This document shows, piece after piece, positions 34,458 through 43,627 of a stretch of DNA of 56,343 bases. The stretch comes from Waterburya agarophytonicola KI4 (GTDB lineage: Bacteria > Cyanobacteriota > Cyanobacteriia > Cyanobacteriales > Xenococcaceae). The DNA lies in assembly GCF_020640915.1 (NCBI RefSeq), contig NZ_JADWDC010000014.1, forward strand, positions 29,927 through 86,269, in the 5' to 3' direction. Position numbers and translations under genes: made by a program. The notes below the pieces were generated by a model, which was not told the DNA's origin, did no database searches, and saw nothing but the letters and a program-made list of their open reading frames with translations. Position 1 is the stretch's first letter. Each line of letters starts with the position of its first letter.

Positions 34458-36728
34458 ATGGAATTTTCAATCGCTACATTATTAGCTCAGTTCGTCGATG
34501 ATAAATTAGTCGCAGGCAAAAATCTCGAAAAAAAGCTCGGCTGTGAAGAAGAAGAGAGCATCAATAAATTACAAATTACTTTAGATGCTCTAGAGAAAAT
34601 TGGCGTTTTAGTCAAGGAAAGAGGTAAGTATCGCCGTGTTTACGAAGAAGATGTGGTGGAAGCCAAACTAAGATGTTCTAGTAAAGGATTTTGCTTCGCC
34701 ATTCAAGACGAAGAAAACGCCGATGATATTTACGTTCGAGAAAGTCATCTCAGCAATGCTTGGAATGGCGATCGCGTTTTCGTAAAAATCATTAAAGAAG
34801 GCAGTCGTCGTCGCTCTCCTGAAGGCGAAGTGAAGTTAATCTTAGAAAGATCTAATCCTTCTTTACTGGCAACCGTCACCAATAAAGAAGAGAAATATCG
34901 CGCTATCCCCTTAGACGACCGTCTTTTATTTGAACTCAACCTCAAAGAAAATGGTCAAGATTTAGAAGCAGCCTTAGAACATCTAGTTCATGTATCGGTT
35001 CTACGCTATCCCTTGGGGCAGCACCCTCCCTTGGGCAAAGTAACTAAAGTTTTAGGTAGTGATGCCGAAGAAGCTGCGGATGTAGATATTGTTTCTTGCA
35101 AACACGACCTACCCCAAGACTTTCCTGAAAAAGCCATTAAAGCTACGACTAAATTACCCACCGCCCGTATTCCCGCAGCAGAGCTTAAAAATCGTCAAGA
35201 TTTAAGAGATAAGCTGACTTTTAGTATTGAGTCCGAAGCCAATCTTAACCATACTCCTTGGGTAGAAAATGCTTTTTCTCTGGAAAAAACCGCAGCAGAT
35301 AATTGGCAATTAACCATACACATTACTGATGTAGCTCACTATATAGAAACAGATAGTATTTTAGACCGCATTGCCAGAAAAAGAGGTACGGCAGTCAATC
35401 TACGCAAACAAGTTTTACCTTTGTTTCCCGAAAAAGTCAGCAAACTTTGTTCGTTTATTCCAGGTAAAAACCGCCTTGCTATATCTGTAGTCATAACTAT
35501 CGAACCTCAAGGTAGCATTCTTGAATATACAATTGCCCCAACAGTAATTTCTGTCGACCATCAACTGACTTATCAAGAAACTCAAGTTTTGATTAGCGAG
35601 GAGAAAAAACCAGGGAGAAAGTTGGCTGAAGTAGCTCCCGTACTCCAAGATTTATTTTTTACCCTCAGTCCTTTGATTAAGGCACAACGTTTACAGAGGG
35701 GTGGTTTGGAAATTAGTACTCCCGAAATAAACAGCCTTTATAAAGACGAAGGAAGAGTGGGTACAATTCTCAGTCTCGATAGTTTACCCGTGCATTCAAT
35801 GTTGACCGAATTGACTATTTTGGCGGGTAAAGTAGTAGCAGAACATTTGAAAGCTTTGGAGTTACCAGGGATATACTGTACTCAATCAGAGCCAGATGTA
35901 GAAGATTTAGAAGATTTGCTCAAATTAGGCAGTAATCTGGGTTTGGAATTGGATATTAATCCAGAAGAAGGAGTTACTTCTCAAGACTATCAAAGATTAA
36001 CCGAGCAGTTTTCTACTTCCTCTGCGGTAATGGTATTGAATTATTTGCTGCAAAGCACGTTCAAACCAGTTAAGTTTTTGACCGAACCCAACAAGCACTT
36101 TGGTTTGGCTTATGAAGATGGTTATACTCACTGTATTTCTCCTGGTCAGAGATACATTGATTTGGTCGTTCAACGTATCTTAAAAGCAGTATTCGAACAC
36201 GGAAAAGATCGTCGTCATAGTAGAACTAAAGAAGGAGTAGATCTTTTCAGCAGTAGTTGTCACGGACAAATTAACTGGAAAGTATTGCCTCCTAAGATTC
36301 AAGAAGAAATCGAAACTGATATTCAGACGATGTTACCCTTTTTGAATGATCGCGAAAAACAAGCCGAAGATGCGGAAAAAGATCTGGCTGGCTTGAAAAA
36401 AGCAGAGCAAATGAAAGAACGCACTGGCAAAATCTTTGAGGGTTTAATTACAGGGGTTCAATCCTATGGTTTCTTTGTCGAGATTGAAGACTTGCTCGTA
36501 GAAGGTCTAGTCCACGTAAGCTCTCTTAAAGATGATTGGTATGAATATCGTTCTCGCGATAGCTGCTTAAAAGGTAGAAAAAACCGTACAGCCTATCGTT
36601 TGGGCGATCGCGTTGAAGTAGAAGTTAAAAGCGTTGATTACTATCGTCAACAGATTGACCTCGTTACTGTCGGTGGTGGTAGTGATGCTGATGATGGGAG
36701 TAATCGTAGTTGGGGAGAAGAGGAATAA
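34458..36728 (+). CDS. RNase II/RNase R family protein with atypical catalytic motifs (Zam-like)
   Basis: 756 residues: N-terminal helix-turn-helix-like part, cold-shock regions, an RNB domain (about 235-600) and a C-terminal S1 domain (about 655-740, FEGLITGVQSYGFFVEIED). ITDVAHYI, RGTAVNLRKQVLPLFPE and HFGLAYEDGYTH identify RNB. However, the Asp cluster of active enzymes (IDPxDAxDFDDA) reads IESEANLNHTPWVENA (257-272), and the SPIRRY site reads SPGQRYIDL (561-569). So exonuclease activity is doubtful. Cyanobacterial Zam proteins belong to this group. Lies just after the RNA candidate at 34140. Confidence 0.85.
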   Translation: MEFSIATLLAQFVDDKLVAGKNLEKKLGCEEEESINKLQITLDALEKIGVLVKERGKYRRVYEEDVVEAKLRCSSKGFCFAIQDEENADDIYVRESHLSNAWNGDRVFVKIIKEGSRRRSPEGEVKLILERSNPSLLATVTNKEEKYRAIPLDDRLLFELNLKENGQDLEAALEHLVHVSVLRYPLGQHPPLGKVTKVLGSDAEEAADVDIVSCKHDLPQDFPEKAIKATTKLPTARIPAAELKNRQDLRDKLTFSIESEANLNHTPWVENAFSLEKTAADNWQLTIHITDVAHYIETDSILDRIARKRGTAVNLRKQVLPLFPEKVSKLCSFIPGKNRLAISVVITIEPQGSILEYTIAPTVISVDHQLTYQETQVLISEEKKPGRKLAEVAPVLQDLFFTLSPLIKAQRLQRGGLEISTPEINSLYKDEGRVGTILSLDSLPVHSMLTELTILAGKVVAEHLKALELPGIYCTQSEPDVEDLEDLLKLGSNLGLELDINPEEGVTSQDYQRLTEQFSTSSAVMVLNYLLQSTFKPVKFLTEPNKHFGLAYEDGYTHCISPGQRYIDLVVQRILKAVFEHGKDRRHSRTKEGVDLFSSSCHGQINWKVLPPKIQEEIETDIQTMLPFLNDREKQAEDAEKDLAGLKKAEQMKERTGKIFEGLITGVQSYGFFVEIEDLLVEGLVHVSSLKDDWYEYRSRDSCLKGRKNRTAYRLGDRVEVEVKSVDYYRQQIDLVTVGGGSDADDGSNRSWGEEE

Positions 36729-36739
36729 GGAAAAAAGTA

Positions 36740-36768
36740 GGAAGTATTGATATTGCTTTGATACTTCC
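36740..36768 (+). terminator. Hairpin after the RNase II-like gene
   Basis: GGAAGTAT (36740-36747) pairs with ATACTTCC (36761-36768), followed by CTTTACTCTTT. It separates the RNase II-like gene from tldE. Confidence 0.6.
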
Positions 36769-36809
36769 CTTTACTCTTTAAAAATCAAACTAAAAAATTT
36801 AATTCAAAA

Positions 36810-38114
36810 ATGAAAGATAAAGTAATCGAACAAGTTATTGATCTTGCTAAGAAAAAAGGTGTTGAGGCTGAAGTTTATTACGTCTCCAGTCAAGATACGC
36901 CAATTGAGTTTGCTAATAACCGTTTGAAATCTCTGGAGACTAAGGCTTCTGAAGGAATTGCTTTGAGAGTCATTGCTGATAATAAACTAGGATTTGCTAG
37001 TTCGACGGATTTAACTCGCTTATCGGATTTAGTCGATGCTGCGATCGCAACAGCAGAAATTGGCGATCCAGTAGAATTTGATTTTGCTCGGGATTTTAAT
37101 GGGATTGAAGATAAAAAAGAGTTTCAATTCCCTAAAACTGCAAAATTGGTCGAAGTAGGGGAAGACTTAATCGCAAAAGTCCACCAATATAATCCCGATA
37201 TTCTGGTAGACATTAGCTTTCACAGTCGTTCTGGTAGAGCAGAATTAGCTACTACCACCGATGTTTATACCGAACAAAACGGTCAAAGTCTCAGTGCGGT
37301 TTTATCGGGTAATTTGGTACGGGGAGAAGACTTTTTACAAGCATACAGTTATGAAGTAAGTCGCGATCGCCAACCTGACTATGAAGCAATTTTAAATAAG
37401 TTAATTAAAAAATATCAACGTGCCGAAGGTAGCGCGAAAATTAAAAGTGGTACTTACCCTGTATTATTTACCCCTAGTGCCGTTAGCAGTACTATGGGCA
37501 GAATGTTTGGCACGATTTTCTCTGGTCAGTCTTTGGTACAAAAAGCTTCTCCTTTGACCGATAAATTAGGGGAAAAAATGTTTGACGATCGCATTAATGT
37601 CTACGAAGATCCGACTATAGGAGTATCAGCCTGTGATTTTGACGATGAAGGCGTACCCACTAGTAAAAAATATCTGGTCAACCAAGGCGTTATCGAGCAA
37701 TTTTACTGGGATAGACGTTGGGCAGCCCGTTACGGGATTGAATCTAGTGGAAATGGTTTTCGGGGCGGTATATCCCTTCCTAGCCCCAGTTTAGCTAATG
37801 TTTGTCTGACTCCTGGTTCGACGACTGTAGACGATCTCATTGCAGGAATGGAAGAAGGGATTATTGTCGATCAGGTTTTAGGCGCGGGACAATCTAATAT
37901 CTTGGCAGGAGAGTTTTCCGTCAATATAGATTTGGGTTATAAAGTCGAGGGAGGACAGATTATCGGTAGGGTCAAAGATACAATGGTTGCAGGCAATATT
38001 TTTGAAGCTTTCAGCAATTTAATCGATCTGAGCGATCGCGCTGAATGGGTCGGAGGTAGTTCCTATGTTCCTCATATCCTATTTGCTAAGTTAGGAGTTG
38101 CAGCCAGAGGATAA
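36810..38114 (+). CDS. pmbA: TldD/PmbA family protein, PmbA (TldE) type
   Basis: 434 residues, standard for TldE/PmbA. The family forms TldD-TldE heterodimers that degrade or mature peptides; TldD carries HExxxH, TldE does not, and no HExxxH is present here. Conserved segments are SEGIALRVIADNKLGFASST, TPSAVSSTMGRMF, GVSACDFDDEGVPTSKKYLV and FSVNIDLGYKVEGGQ. No tldD gene is in the window. A short gap of 50 bases leads to the DUF3153 lipoprotein gene. Confidence 0.9.
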   Translation: MKDKVIEQVIDLAKKKGVEAEVYYVSSQDTPIEFANNRLKSLETKASEGIALRVIADNKLGFASSTDLTRLSDLVDAAIATAEIGDPVEFDFARDFNGIEDKKEFQFPKTAKLVEVGEDLIAKVHQYNPDILVDISFHSRSGRAELATTTDVYTEQNGQSLSAVLSGNLVRGEDFLQAYSYEVSRDRQPDYEAILNKLIKKYQRAEGSAKIKSGTYPVLFTPSAVSSTMGRMFGTIFSGQSLVQKASPLTDKLGEKMFDDRINVYEDPTIGVSACDFDDEGVPTSKKYLVNQGVIEQFYWDRRWAARYGIESSGNGFRGGISLPSPSLANVCLTPGSTTVDDLIAGMEEGIIVDQVLGAGQSNILAGEFSVNIDLGYKVEGGQIIGRVKDTMVAGNIFEAFSNLIDLSDRAEWVGGSSYVPHILFAKLGVAARG

Positions 38115-38164
38115 ATTACTTGCACCAATGATGATTAGCTACTTTACTTAGGGGAAAGGGAAAA

Positions 38165-38920
38165 GTGATTAAAAAAAGCCGTGTTGTGAGATTTTTGTTG
38201 CCCGTTGTTTTGTGTTTAGCAACCTTGCTAACTGGCTGCGTTGATTATGATGTGGGGGTTAAGTTTACTACTCCCTATCAAGGGGAAATTACTCAGCATA
38301 TTAAAGTTAGCGATAAATTAACCAGTCTCGCCCCAGGAGACAGCAGAAAATGGTTAAACAGCATTGAAAAGCGATCGCGACAGTTAAAAGGTAGTATTAA
38401 TAAGCTAAATTCTGAAGAATTGTTATTAACTATTCCTTTTGGTAATGGTGCAGAGTTGGCACAGAAGTTTAATCAGCTTTTTCAAACCAGTATTGTCCCT
38501 AATGCGACAATTCCCCAAGGTAAAGCCGACCTAATTCAGCTTAATTCCCAGGTATCTTTAAAGCAAAATAATTTAATCTTTGTTGAAAGGAATACCATCG
38601 ATCTAGCGATCGACTTAAGAGCATTAGATATATTAACCAAACAAGATAAAATTGCGATCGCAACTGATTCTTTAGCAGATTTGGAATTTCAGTTGGATAC
38701 TCCTTGGATTGCCTATAGCATATCCGATCTAGACTATCTCCAGCCTATCGATAGTACCCTCAAAAAAGGTTTGGTATGGCAACTTAACCCAGGAGAAATA
38801 AACCATATTAAAGCGGTGTTTTGGCTGCCTAGCCCCGTAGGTATTGGTGCAGCAATAATTGTTCTGTTGATGTTATTGGGGTTTTTATTAAAATACCGTC
38901 ATTTCCCTGGAATAGCTTAA
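38165..38920 (+). CDS. DUF3153 family lipoprotein
   Basis: 251 residues starting at GTG, preceded by a purine-rich AGGGGAAAGGG at a good ribosome-site distance. The N-terminus is a lipoprotein signal peptide ending LLTGC, so C25 is lipidated. The mature domain (VDYDVGVKFTTPYQGEITQHI...) matches DUF3153, conserved in cyanobacteria and plastids. A C-terminal membrane helix (about 219-242) makes it membrane-held at both ends. Function unknown; follows tldE and may share its transcript. Confidence 0.8.
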   Translation: MIKKSRVVRFLLPVVLCLATLLTGCVDYDVGVKFTTPYQGEITQHIKVSDKLTSLAPGDSRKWLNSIEKRSRQLKGSINKLNSEELLLTIPFGNGAELAQKFNQLFQTSIVPNATIPQGKADLIQLNSQVSLKQNNLIFVERNTIDLAIDLRALDILTKQDKIAIATDSLADLEFQLDTPWIAYSISDLDYLQPIDSTLKKGLVWQLNPGEINHIKAVFWLPSPVGIGAAIIVLLMLLGFLLKYRHFPGIA

Positions 38921-39097
38921 TCATATTTTCTTTAGATAAAAGGGAGACATTTCTTCTGGATAACCAGCGACAATAACAACAAGGCGATCGCGATCCAGTA
39001 AAATTGAAAAAAACAATCAATAAAACATAAAACTAGATTCGAATAAATCTTTTACTAGTTTTTAATATCGAGATTAAAGTCATTTAGCGTTCAATAA

Positions 39098-39808
39098 TCA
39101 AGAATTAATTCTTTGACGTAAAATAAATTCGGCGATCGCCAAATCTACAGGAGTCGTAACTTTCAAATTAGTTTCTTCCCCTTCAACAATTTTCACGGGA
39201 ATATCGCATTTTTCCAATAATGCTGCATCATCCGTAACTTGCCACCCCAAATTTTTTCCCTGAGCATGACATTTTTTTAACAGTGCAACATCAAAACCTT
39301 GAGGAGTTTGAGCAGCCCATAAGTTGCTCCGTTCTGGAGTATCTGTAATAATTCGGCGACTGTCCACTACCTTAATCGTATCTTTCACTGGCACGGCAGC
39401 AATAAAACTCTGACAATCATTGAGAGCATTACTACAGCGATCAAATAACTTAGGAGTTACCAAGCATCTTGCCCCATCATGAATCAATACCCTCTCAGCA
39501 GCATCTGGCAGAGCCTGTAAGCCATTGTAAACTGATTCTTGGCGCGTATCTCCTCCAGCAATCAACTCCACTGGTTTGGTCAAATTTGACTGGTTCAGGA
39601 TATCTTTAAAATCAGGAAAATCCATCGGTTGACCCATAATGCCAATCCACCGAATGGTTTGAGACTGTTCCGCAGCCAGTAAAGTCCATGCTAGTAGAGG
39701 CTTTTCTAGTAATTTTAATAAAAGTTTATTGCGTTGGCGTAGCCTTCGCGCAGCGAACTCGCTGCCCATCCGACGACCCATACCAGCAGCAGGGATGAGT
39801 AAGTACAT
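39098..39808 (-). CDS. ispD: 2-C-methyl-D-erythritol 4-phosphate cytidylyltransferase (IspD) with inserted repeat
   Basis: 236 residues. IspD transfers CMP to methylerythritol phosphate in the MEP isoprenoid pathway. LIPAAGMGRRMG is the CTP-binding loop, and LIHDGARCLVTP, VKDTIKVV and TPQGFDVALL are conserved. Between the loop Arg/Met and the expected RNKLLLKLL segment sit nine extra residues (17-25, EFAARRLRQ), encoded by a common cyanobacterial palindromic repeat (39734-39760). The frame is intact, so the gene may still work, but the insert lies beside catalytic residues. Confidence 0.93.
   Translation of the reverse strand: MYLLIPAAGMGRRMGSEFAARRLRQRNKLLLKLLEKPLLAWTLLAAEQSQTIRWIGIMGQPMDFPDFKDILNQSNLTKPVELIAGGDTRQESVYNGLQALPDAAERVLIHDGARCLVTPKLFDRCSNALNDCQSFIAAVPVKDTIKVVDSRRIITDTPERSNLWAAQTPQGFDVALLKKCHAQGKNLGWQVTDDAALLEKCDIPVKIVEGEETNLKVTTPVDLAIAEFILRQRINS
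39731..39765. repeat. Dispersed cyanobacterial repeat inside ispD
   Basis: On the plus strand the stretch reads GCGTTGGCGTAGCCTTCGCG followed by CAGCGAACTC. Variants of this CGAAGGCTACGCCAACGC sequence occur in large numbers between genes in many cyanobacteria. Here it lies in frame within ispD. Confidence 0.75.
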
Positions 39809-39902
39809 TTAAGATGTTTTCCTTAAAATAAATCTCTTTAGCTCTATCATCTACTAAAATTGACCTCAGATAAAACAAAGGACTATATCTTCTTCATCCC
39901 TA

Positions 39903-40853
39903 ATGCGTATACTGGCTCTCATCCCTGGCGGAATTGACAACCAACTCCTATTTTTTCCTACTCTGGAAACTCTTCAACAGCAGTATCCCCAAGCTGCAAT
40001 AGATGTATTAGTAGAACCAAGATCGAAAAAAGCTTATCGAGTTTGCAAAAATGTTGATGAAGTTTTAGTGTTCGATTTTCAAGATCGCAATAGTTTTGCC
40101 GATTATCTTAACTTGTTAGGAATAATACGCGATCGCGAATATGATGCGGTAATTAGTCTCAAAACGACTTGGCGCATTAAATTGCTATTGTGGCTCAATG
40201 GGATACCCACTAGAATAGGTTATCAAGATGATTCTGCTCTATATTTATCCAAATCTGTTCCTCGCAAACCAGAGCAATATACTGCCGAAATGTACCACGA
40301 TTTGGTGACAGGATTTGGCATTCAAACTCCTTGTCCCCCCATGACAATTAATGTCCCCACAGAAGATATTAGTTGGGCAGAATCGGAACAGCAACGACTA
40401 TCTGTCAAAGATACTGGATACATAATTTTTTGTGACAATCCTTCTATCGAGTCAGGTAATAGTGTTTATCCCATCAAAAGTTGGCAGAAAATTATTGACG
40501 ATCTAAACCGCAGACAAACAGGATTATCTATTCTTTTGTTGCAAACTAGCACCAATCGCGAATGGGTCACATCCATGATTTCAGCTAACAATAATCTTAA
40601 AGCGATCGCTCCTCCTGATGTGGGCAAAATGGCAGGTATTGTTGCAGGTGCTAACTTGATTTTGTCTAACAACGGCACGCCTTTGCAACTTGCTATAGCG
40701 ACTAAAACCTATAGTTTTGCTTTGTTAAGCGATCAAGACAGTAACGTTATTTCTGCTCGTGAAGAAAATTGTACTGGTATTTTATCGACAACTGATAACT
40801 TAGCTGATATTGCACCAGAAACAATTATTCAAAAAATGTGGCAAGAGAAATAA
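39903..40853 (+). CDS. Glycosyltransferase family 9 (heptosyltransferase-like) protein
   Basis: 316 residues with two Rossmann-like halves. The N-terminus MRILALIPGGIDNQLLFFPTLETL and the segment EYDAVISLKTTWRIKLLLWL..PTRIGYQ are GT9 features seen in LPS heptosyltransferases. A later VAGANLILSNNGTPLQLAIA resembles the GDTGPMHLA donor-site motif in relaxed form. It may add sugars to a surface glycan; donor and acceptor are unknown. Confidence 0.82.
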   Translation: MRILALIPGGIDNQLLFFPTLETLQQQYPQAAIDVLVEPRSKKAYRVCKNVDEVLVFDFQDRNSFADYLNLLGIIRDREYDAVISLKTTWRIKLLLWLNGIPTRIGYQDDSALYLSKSVPRKPEQYTAEMYHDLVTGFGIQTPCPPMTINVPTEDISWAESEQQRLSVKDTGYIIFCDNPSIESGNSVYPIKSWQKIIDDLNRRQTGLSILLLQTSTNREWVTSMISANNNLKAIAPPDVGKMAGIVAGANLILSNNGTPLQLAIATKTYSFALLSDQDSNVISAREENCTGILSTTDNLADIAPETIIQKMWQEK

Positions 40854-40855
40854 AG

Positions 40856-40890
40856 AACAAGAAAAACCAAGAACAAGGAGCAAGGAGCAT
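40856..40890. repeat. Short tandem repeat of AAGGAGC type
   Basis: AACAAGAAAAACCAAGAACA and AGGAGCAAGGAGC form a degenerate 7-8-base array after the GT9 gene, matching the array at 3114-3155. Confidence 0.6.
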
Positions 40891-40977
40891 GAAAATAATC
40901 AGTAATTGATCGTTTCTGCTCTGATAGCTCCTAAATCTTCGCGTCAATCTATTTACTAGCCAACCTCACGAACGCCT

Positions 40978-41946
40978 ATGATACAAGACAGTTGGGAAAC
41001 CGAACCAAGTTCCTTTGCTGAAACAGTTCAGTTAGTTGAGAACTTTGTCAAGGGAGAAATTATCCGAGAAACCAAAGAAAAGCAACTTTACTATCACACT
41101 ATAGATCATGCTTTAGCTGTTAAACGTCGAGCTAATATCATTTTTAAAGCGATCAAACCCACTTTATCAACTAGTCAGCTTTTAATTGAATTAAATCGCT
41201 TAGAATATTTAATCGGTTTGTCTGCCATAGCTCATGATATGGTGCAGCAGTTTTCCTTGTCTCCAGAAATTAAAATACCTCGCAAGCGAATCGCTGGAAT
41301 TAGTGAAATTGCCACGGCTAATAAATTAATTGAATATATTAACAATCTCAATCAAGCATTATTAGATCGGCAGCTTGATTCTGATATTTTATTCACTGAC
41401 TGGGATATAGCAACTATTAAAGATGCCATTCTAGCTACTATTTGCGATCGCGATCCCCAAGCTGGCAAAACAGCTTATAGCTTTTCTCCCTACTCAATTT
41501 ATCAACCCTACCTCTATGATTCTCAAGCTAAAAATTCTATCGTCGGCAGAATTATTGCCTTGGCAGATCTAGGTACACTAGGAATAGAAGGTGTCGAACA
41601 ATATATCAAAGAAGGCATTTTAGTTTTTTTAGAAGATAATCTAGATCTCAAAGACTTAATCTTAAATTGCGATCTTTCAAGTTCATCGGTTAATGAATCA
41701 ACTAGATTGAGACTGCTTAATATGGCTCGATTCATAGTTAACTTGGCAAGAGAAAGACAAGCTAGATTTGAATTGGAAATTGCAGGATTTGCTCCTCAAG
41801 CTCGTCAAATTTTACGAGAACGAGTTTTCATTTACTTAGATAAAGAAAATATTCATAAAATTCAAGCCAGAGTACCCACGGAGGATAATACTAGCCTGGC
41901 AGAATTGGTAGATTTCTTCTGCTTAAATAAAAATTTTGATGTTTAA
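40978..41946 (+). CDS. HD-domain-like protein (metal-dependent phosphohydrolase candidate)
   Basis: 322 residues. Helical protein with KEKQLYYHTIDHALAVKRRA (34-51ish: H40, H44) and YLIGLSAIAHDMVQQF (H86, D87), an arrangement that fits an HD-type H..HD metal site; a later D may complete it. The family hydrolyses nucleotides or cyclic dinucleotides. No GGDEF or other domain is fused. Substrate unknown. Confidence 0.65.
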   Translation: MIQDSWETEPSSFAETVQLVENFVKGEIIRETKEKQLYYHTIDHALAVKRRANIIFKAIKPTLSTSQLLIELNRLEYLIGLSAIAHDMVQQFSLSPEIKIPRKRIAGISEIATANKLIEYINNLNQALLDRQLDSDILFTDWDIATIKDAILATICDRDPQAGKTAYSFSPYSIYQPYLYDSQAKNSIVGRIIALADLGTLGIEGVEQYIKEGILVFLEDNLDLKDLILNCDLSSSSVNESTRLRLLNMARFIVNLARERQARFELEIAGFAPQARQILRERVFIYLDKENIHKIQARVPTEDNTSLAELVDFFCLNKNFDV

Positions 41947-41990
41947 TTCTTGTTTAAGAATTATCAATCGCCTGTTGTTTGGCAATAATG

Positions 41991-42035
41991 AGGTGGCTAA
42001 TCTTTTGGACAACTCGATCTAATCAACTGCCACCT
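41991..42035. terminator. Hairpin between convergent genes
   Basis: AGGTGGC (41991-41997) pairs with GCCACCT (42029-42035) around a 31-base loop between the HD-domain gene and the minus-strand gene at 42041. Confidence 0.45.
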
Positions 42036-42040
42036 AATTA

Positions 42041-42421
42041 TTATTCAGTCATGACAGAAGTACTAATTTGAGACTCCTGCCATAGCTGATACAATAAATA
42101 TTCACTACTGTGGTTCAATTGGCAGACAAAGACTCCTTCTTCACTATCTTCGCTCTGGGCGACCCAAGTACCAGACAAAGAAACCTCTAAATACTCTTCA
42201 TCACAAGGAGTAACTTCGATTAGTTCTCTTTCTTGTAATTCTACCAAACTCGCTAAATAGGGAGTATAAGCAGGAAGCGCCAAACAAGCAGTACTCGATT
42301 CAGTATAAATGCTGACGCCAGCGCGCAAACTAACTAAGACCCTGGCTGCTTTCCATGAGTCAACTGATTCTTGTAAATATTCTAAATAAATTCCGTCTTC
42401 TAAATAAGTGATTTTTAACAC
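42041..42421 (-). CDS. Conserved cyanobacterial protein of unknown function (alr0857-like)
   Basis: 126 residues. An alpha/beta protein with no signal peptide: MLKITYLEDGIYLEYLQESV, RVLVSLRAG..YTESSTACLALPAYTPYLASL, and SLSGTWVAQSEDSEEGVFV are segments I recognise from a small cyanobacterial family represented by alr0857 of Nostoc. Function unknown. Confidence 0.7.
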   Translation of the reverse strand: MLKITYLEDGIYLEYLQESVDSWKAARVLVSLRAGVSIYTESSTACLALPAYTPYLASLVELQERELIEVTPCDEEYLEVSLSGTWVAQSEDSEEGVFVCQLNHSSEYLLYQLWQESQISTSVMTE

Positions 42422-42599
42422 GATATTCTTCTCTCCTTCAAAATGAAAGTCCTTAAAACAAAAAGTCTTAGAGACTCTGTTTTCTTTGTTTAAATAGCTC
42501 CATAACTAAATGTTTCCTATTTCTTGTGGATTGGCATTGATATAAATCACCTATGAACTGTTTTCTGAACCCAGCGACCAACAAAAACAGACAATAAAA

Positions 42600-42631
42600 A
42601 ACCCTGCTAGTTAAAATTTTTGAGCAGGGTT
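42600..42631 (-). terminator. Strong minus-strand terminator
   Basis: AACCCTGCT (42600-42608) pairs with AGCAGGGTT (42623-42631). The minus-strand transcript ends in TTTTTTATTG. It lies just 3' of the small gene at 42662 and supports transcription of that gene. Confidence 0.85.
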
Positions 42632-42661
42632 AAGTTAATTTTTGTTAAGATAAATACTTGT

Positions 42662-42910
42662 TTATAAGATGCTTATCTTCCACTTATTTCCCCTACTATT
42701 TGGTTTCTGTTCCGATAGATAACTATCTAGCCATGTTCTCCAACCCTTGACATCTTGGGAATTACAAGCTTTGATATGTTTGATTTCTGGTAAATATGCT
42801 ATTTCGTTGCTATCCTGGAAAAATAAACACTCTTGACCGAACACTACCCACAAACATATATCTGGGCGCGCTATATTGGATGTCAACGGTAAAAGTGATA
42901 AAAACAACAT
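42662..42910 (-). CDS. Small hypothetical protein, probably expressed
   Basis: 82 residues. Central segment ARPDICLWVVFGQECLFF then NEIAYLPEIKHIKACNSQDV looks like a compact alpha/beta domain, with no signal or membrane helix. The strong terminator at 42600 argues that the gene is transcribed. Its start is 85 bases from the divergent gene at 42996, so the two share a promoter region. Not recognised as a named family. Confidence 0.55.
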   Translation of the reverse strand: MLFLSLLPLTSNIARPDICLWVVFGQECLFFQDSNEIAYLPEIKHIKACNSQDVKGWRTWLDSYLSEQKPNSRGNKWKISIL

Positions 42911-42995
42911 TAAATTTCTCGGAAAGCCTTTTCAAACTGCACTTTTAATACTACACTTATATTACCGTATATGTCTAGTATCTAGAGGAAAAAAA

Positions 42996-43331
42996 ATGCG
43001 AACCCTAACTCGCACATCTACAACTGAAATGGAAGTTACCAGCATTCGTCTGGAACGCAGTCTTAAAGACAAGCTAAAAGAATTATCTGGCAATCAAGGC
43101 TATCAGGCTTTAATTCGAGACATTCTTTGGAACTACGTTCATCAAAAGTCTGGTGACTATCGTCCCCAGTTCGCTCGCTCTGATATTCGCGCTACTGTTG
43201 AAGCAACTGCTCGCAAAGATGAAAGCTGCGCCCTCACTGGTAAGCTCATCCAAGAAAACGAACCAATGCTTCTTGGATTTACCATCTACGGAGATTTAGT
43301 ACCTTTAAGCGTTAATAGCGTAACTGAATAG
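42996..43331 (+). CDS. Conserved cyanobacterial protein with ribbon-helix-helix-like N-terminus
   Basis: 111 residues from ATG 42996, preceded by GAGGAAAAAAA (ribosome site); the frame continues upstream without stop but that part reads as promoter. Residues 13-50 (VTSIRLERSLKDKLKELSGN.. ALIRDILWNYV) resemble a beta-strand plus two helices of RHH DNA-binding proteins. The rest has LTGKLIQENEPMLLGF. DNA binding is inference. Conserved in cyanobacteria as far as I recall. Confidence 0.7.
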   Translation: MRTLTRTSTTEMEVTSIRLERSLKDKLKELSGNQGYQALIRDILWNYVHQKSGDYRPQFARSDIRATVEATARKDESCALTGKLIQENEPMLLGFTIYGDLVPLSVNSVTE

Positions 43332-43627
43332 TATCTTCGATGCTTAGGGGAACTAAGAAGTTAAGAGTTTTTCTATATTCTTATTTATATATATGGTTGC
43401 TCCAATTTCTTGGTTCTCCGTCAAGAAACTATCCTTAACCTCTGGGATATTATTTAAGACATATAATTTATCAAATATTTATTACCGAGTTAATTGTTTT
43501 TAGAGTAGTTTGCAGTAAAAGAATTTAAAATGAAAAGTATATAAATCCTATAGTAAATTTTTGGCAATAGTATACAGTCACATATTTTACTAATCTAGCT
43601 TAAATTTAGAAGGAGCGATCGGACAAG
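43332..43627. other. 296-base leader before the sufA-like gene
   Basis: AT-rich with no open frame of note. It separates the RHH-like gene from the sufA-like gene and must contain the latter's promoter; GGAGCG lies at a good distance before ATG 43628. Confidence 0.5.
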
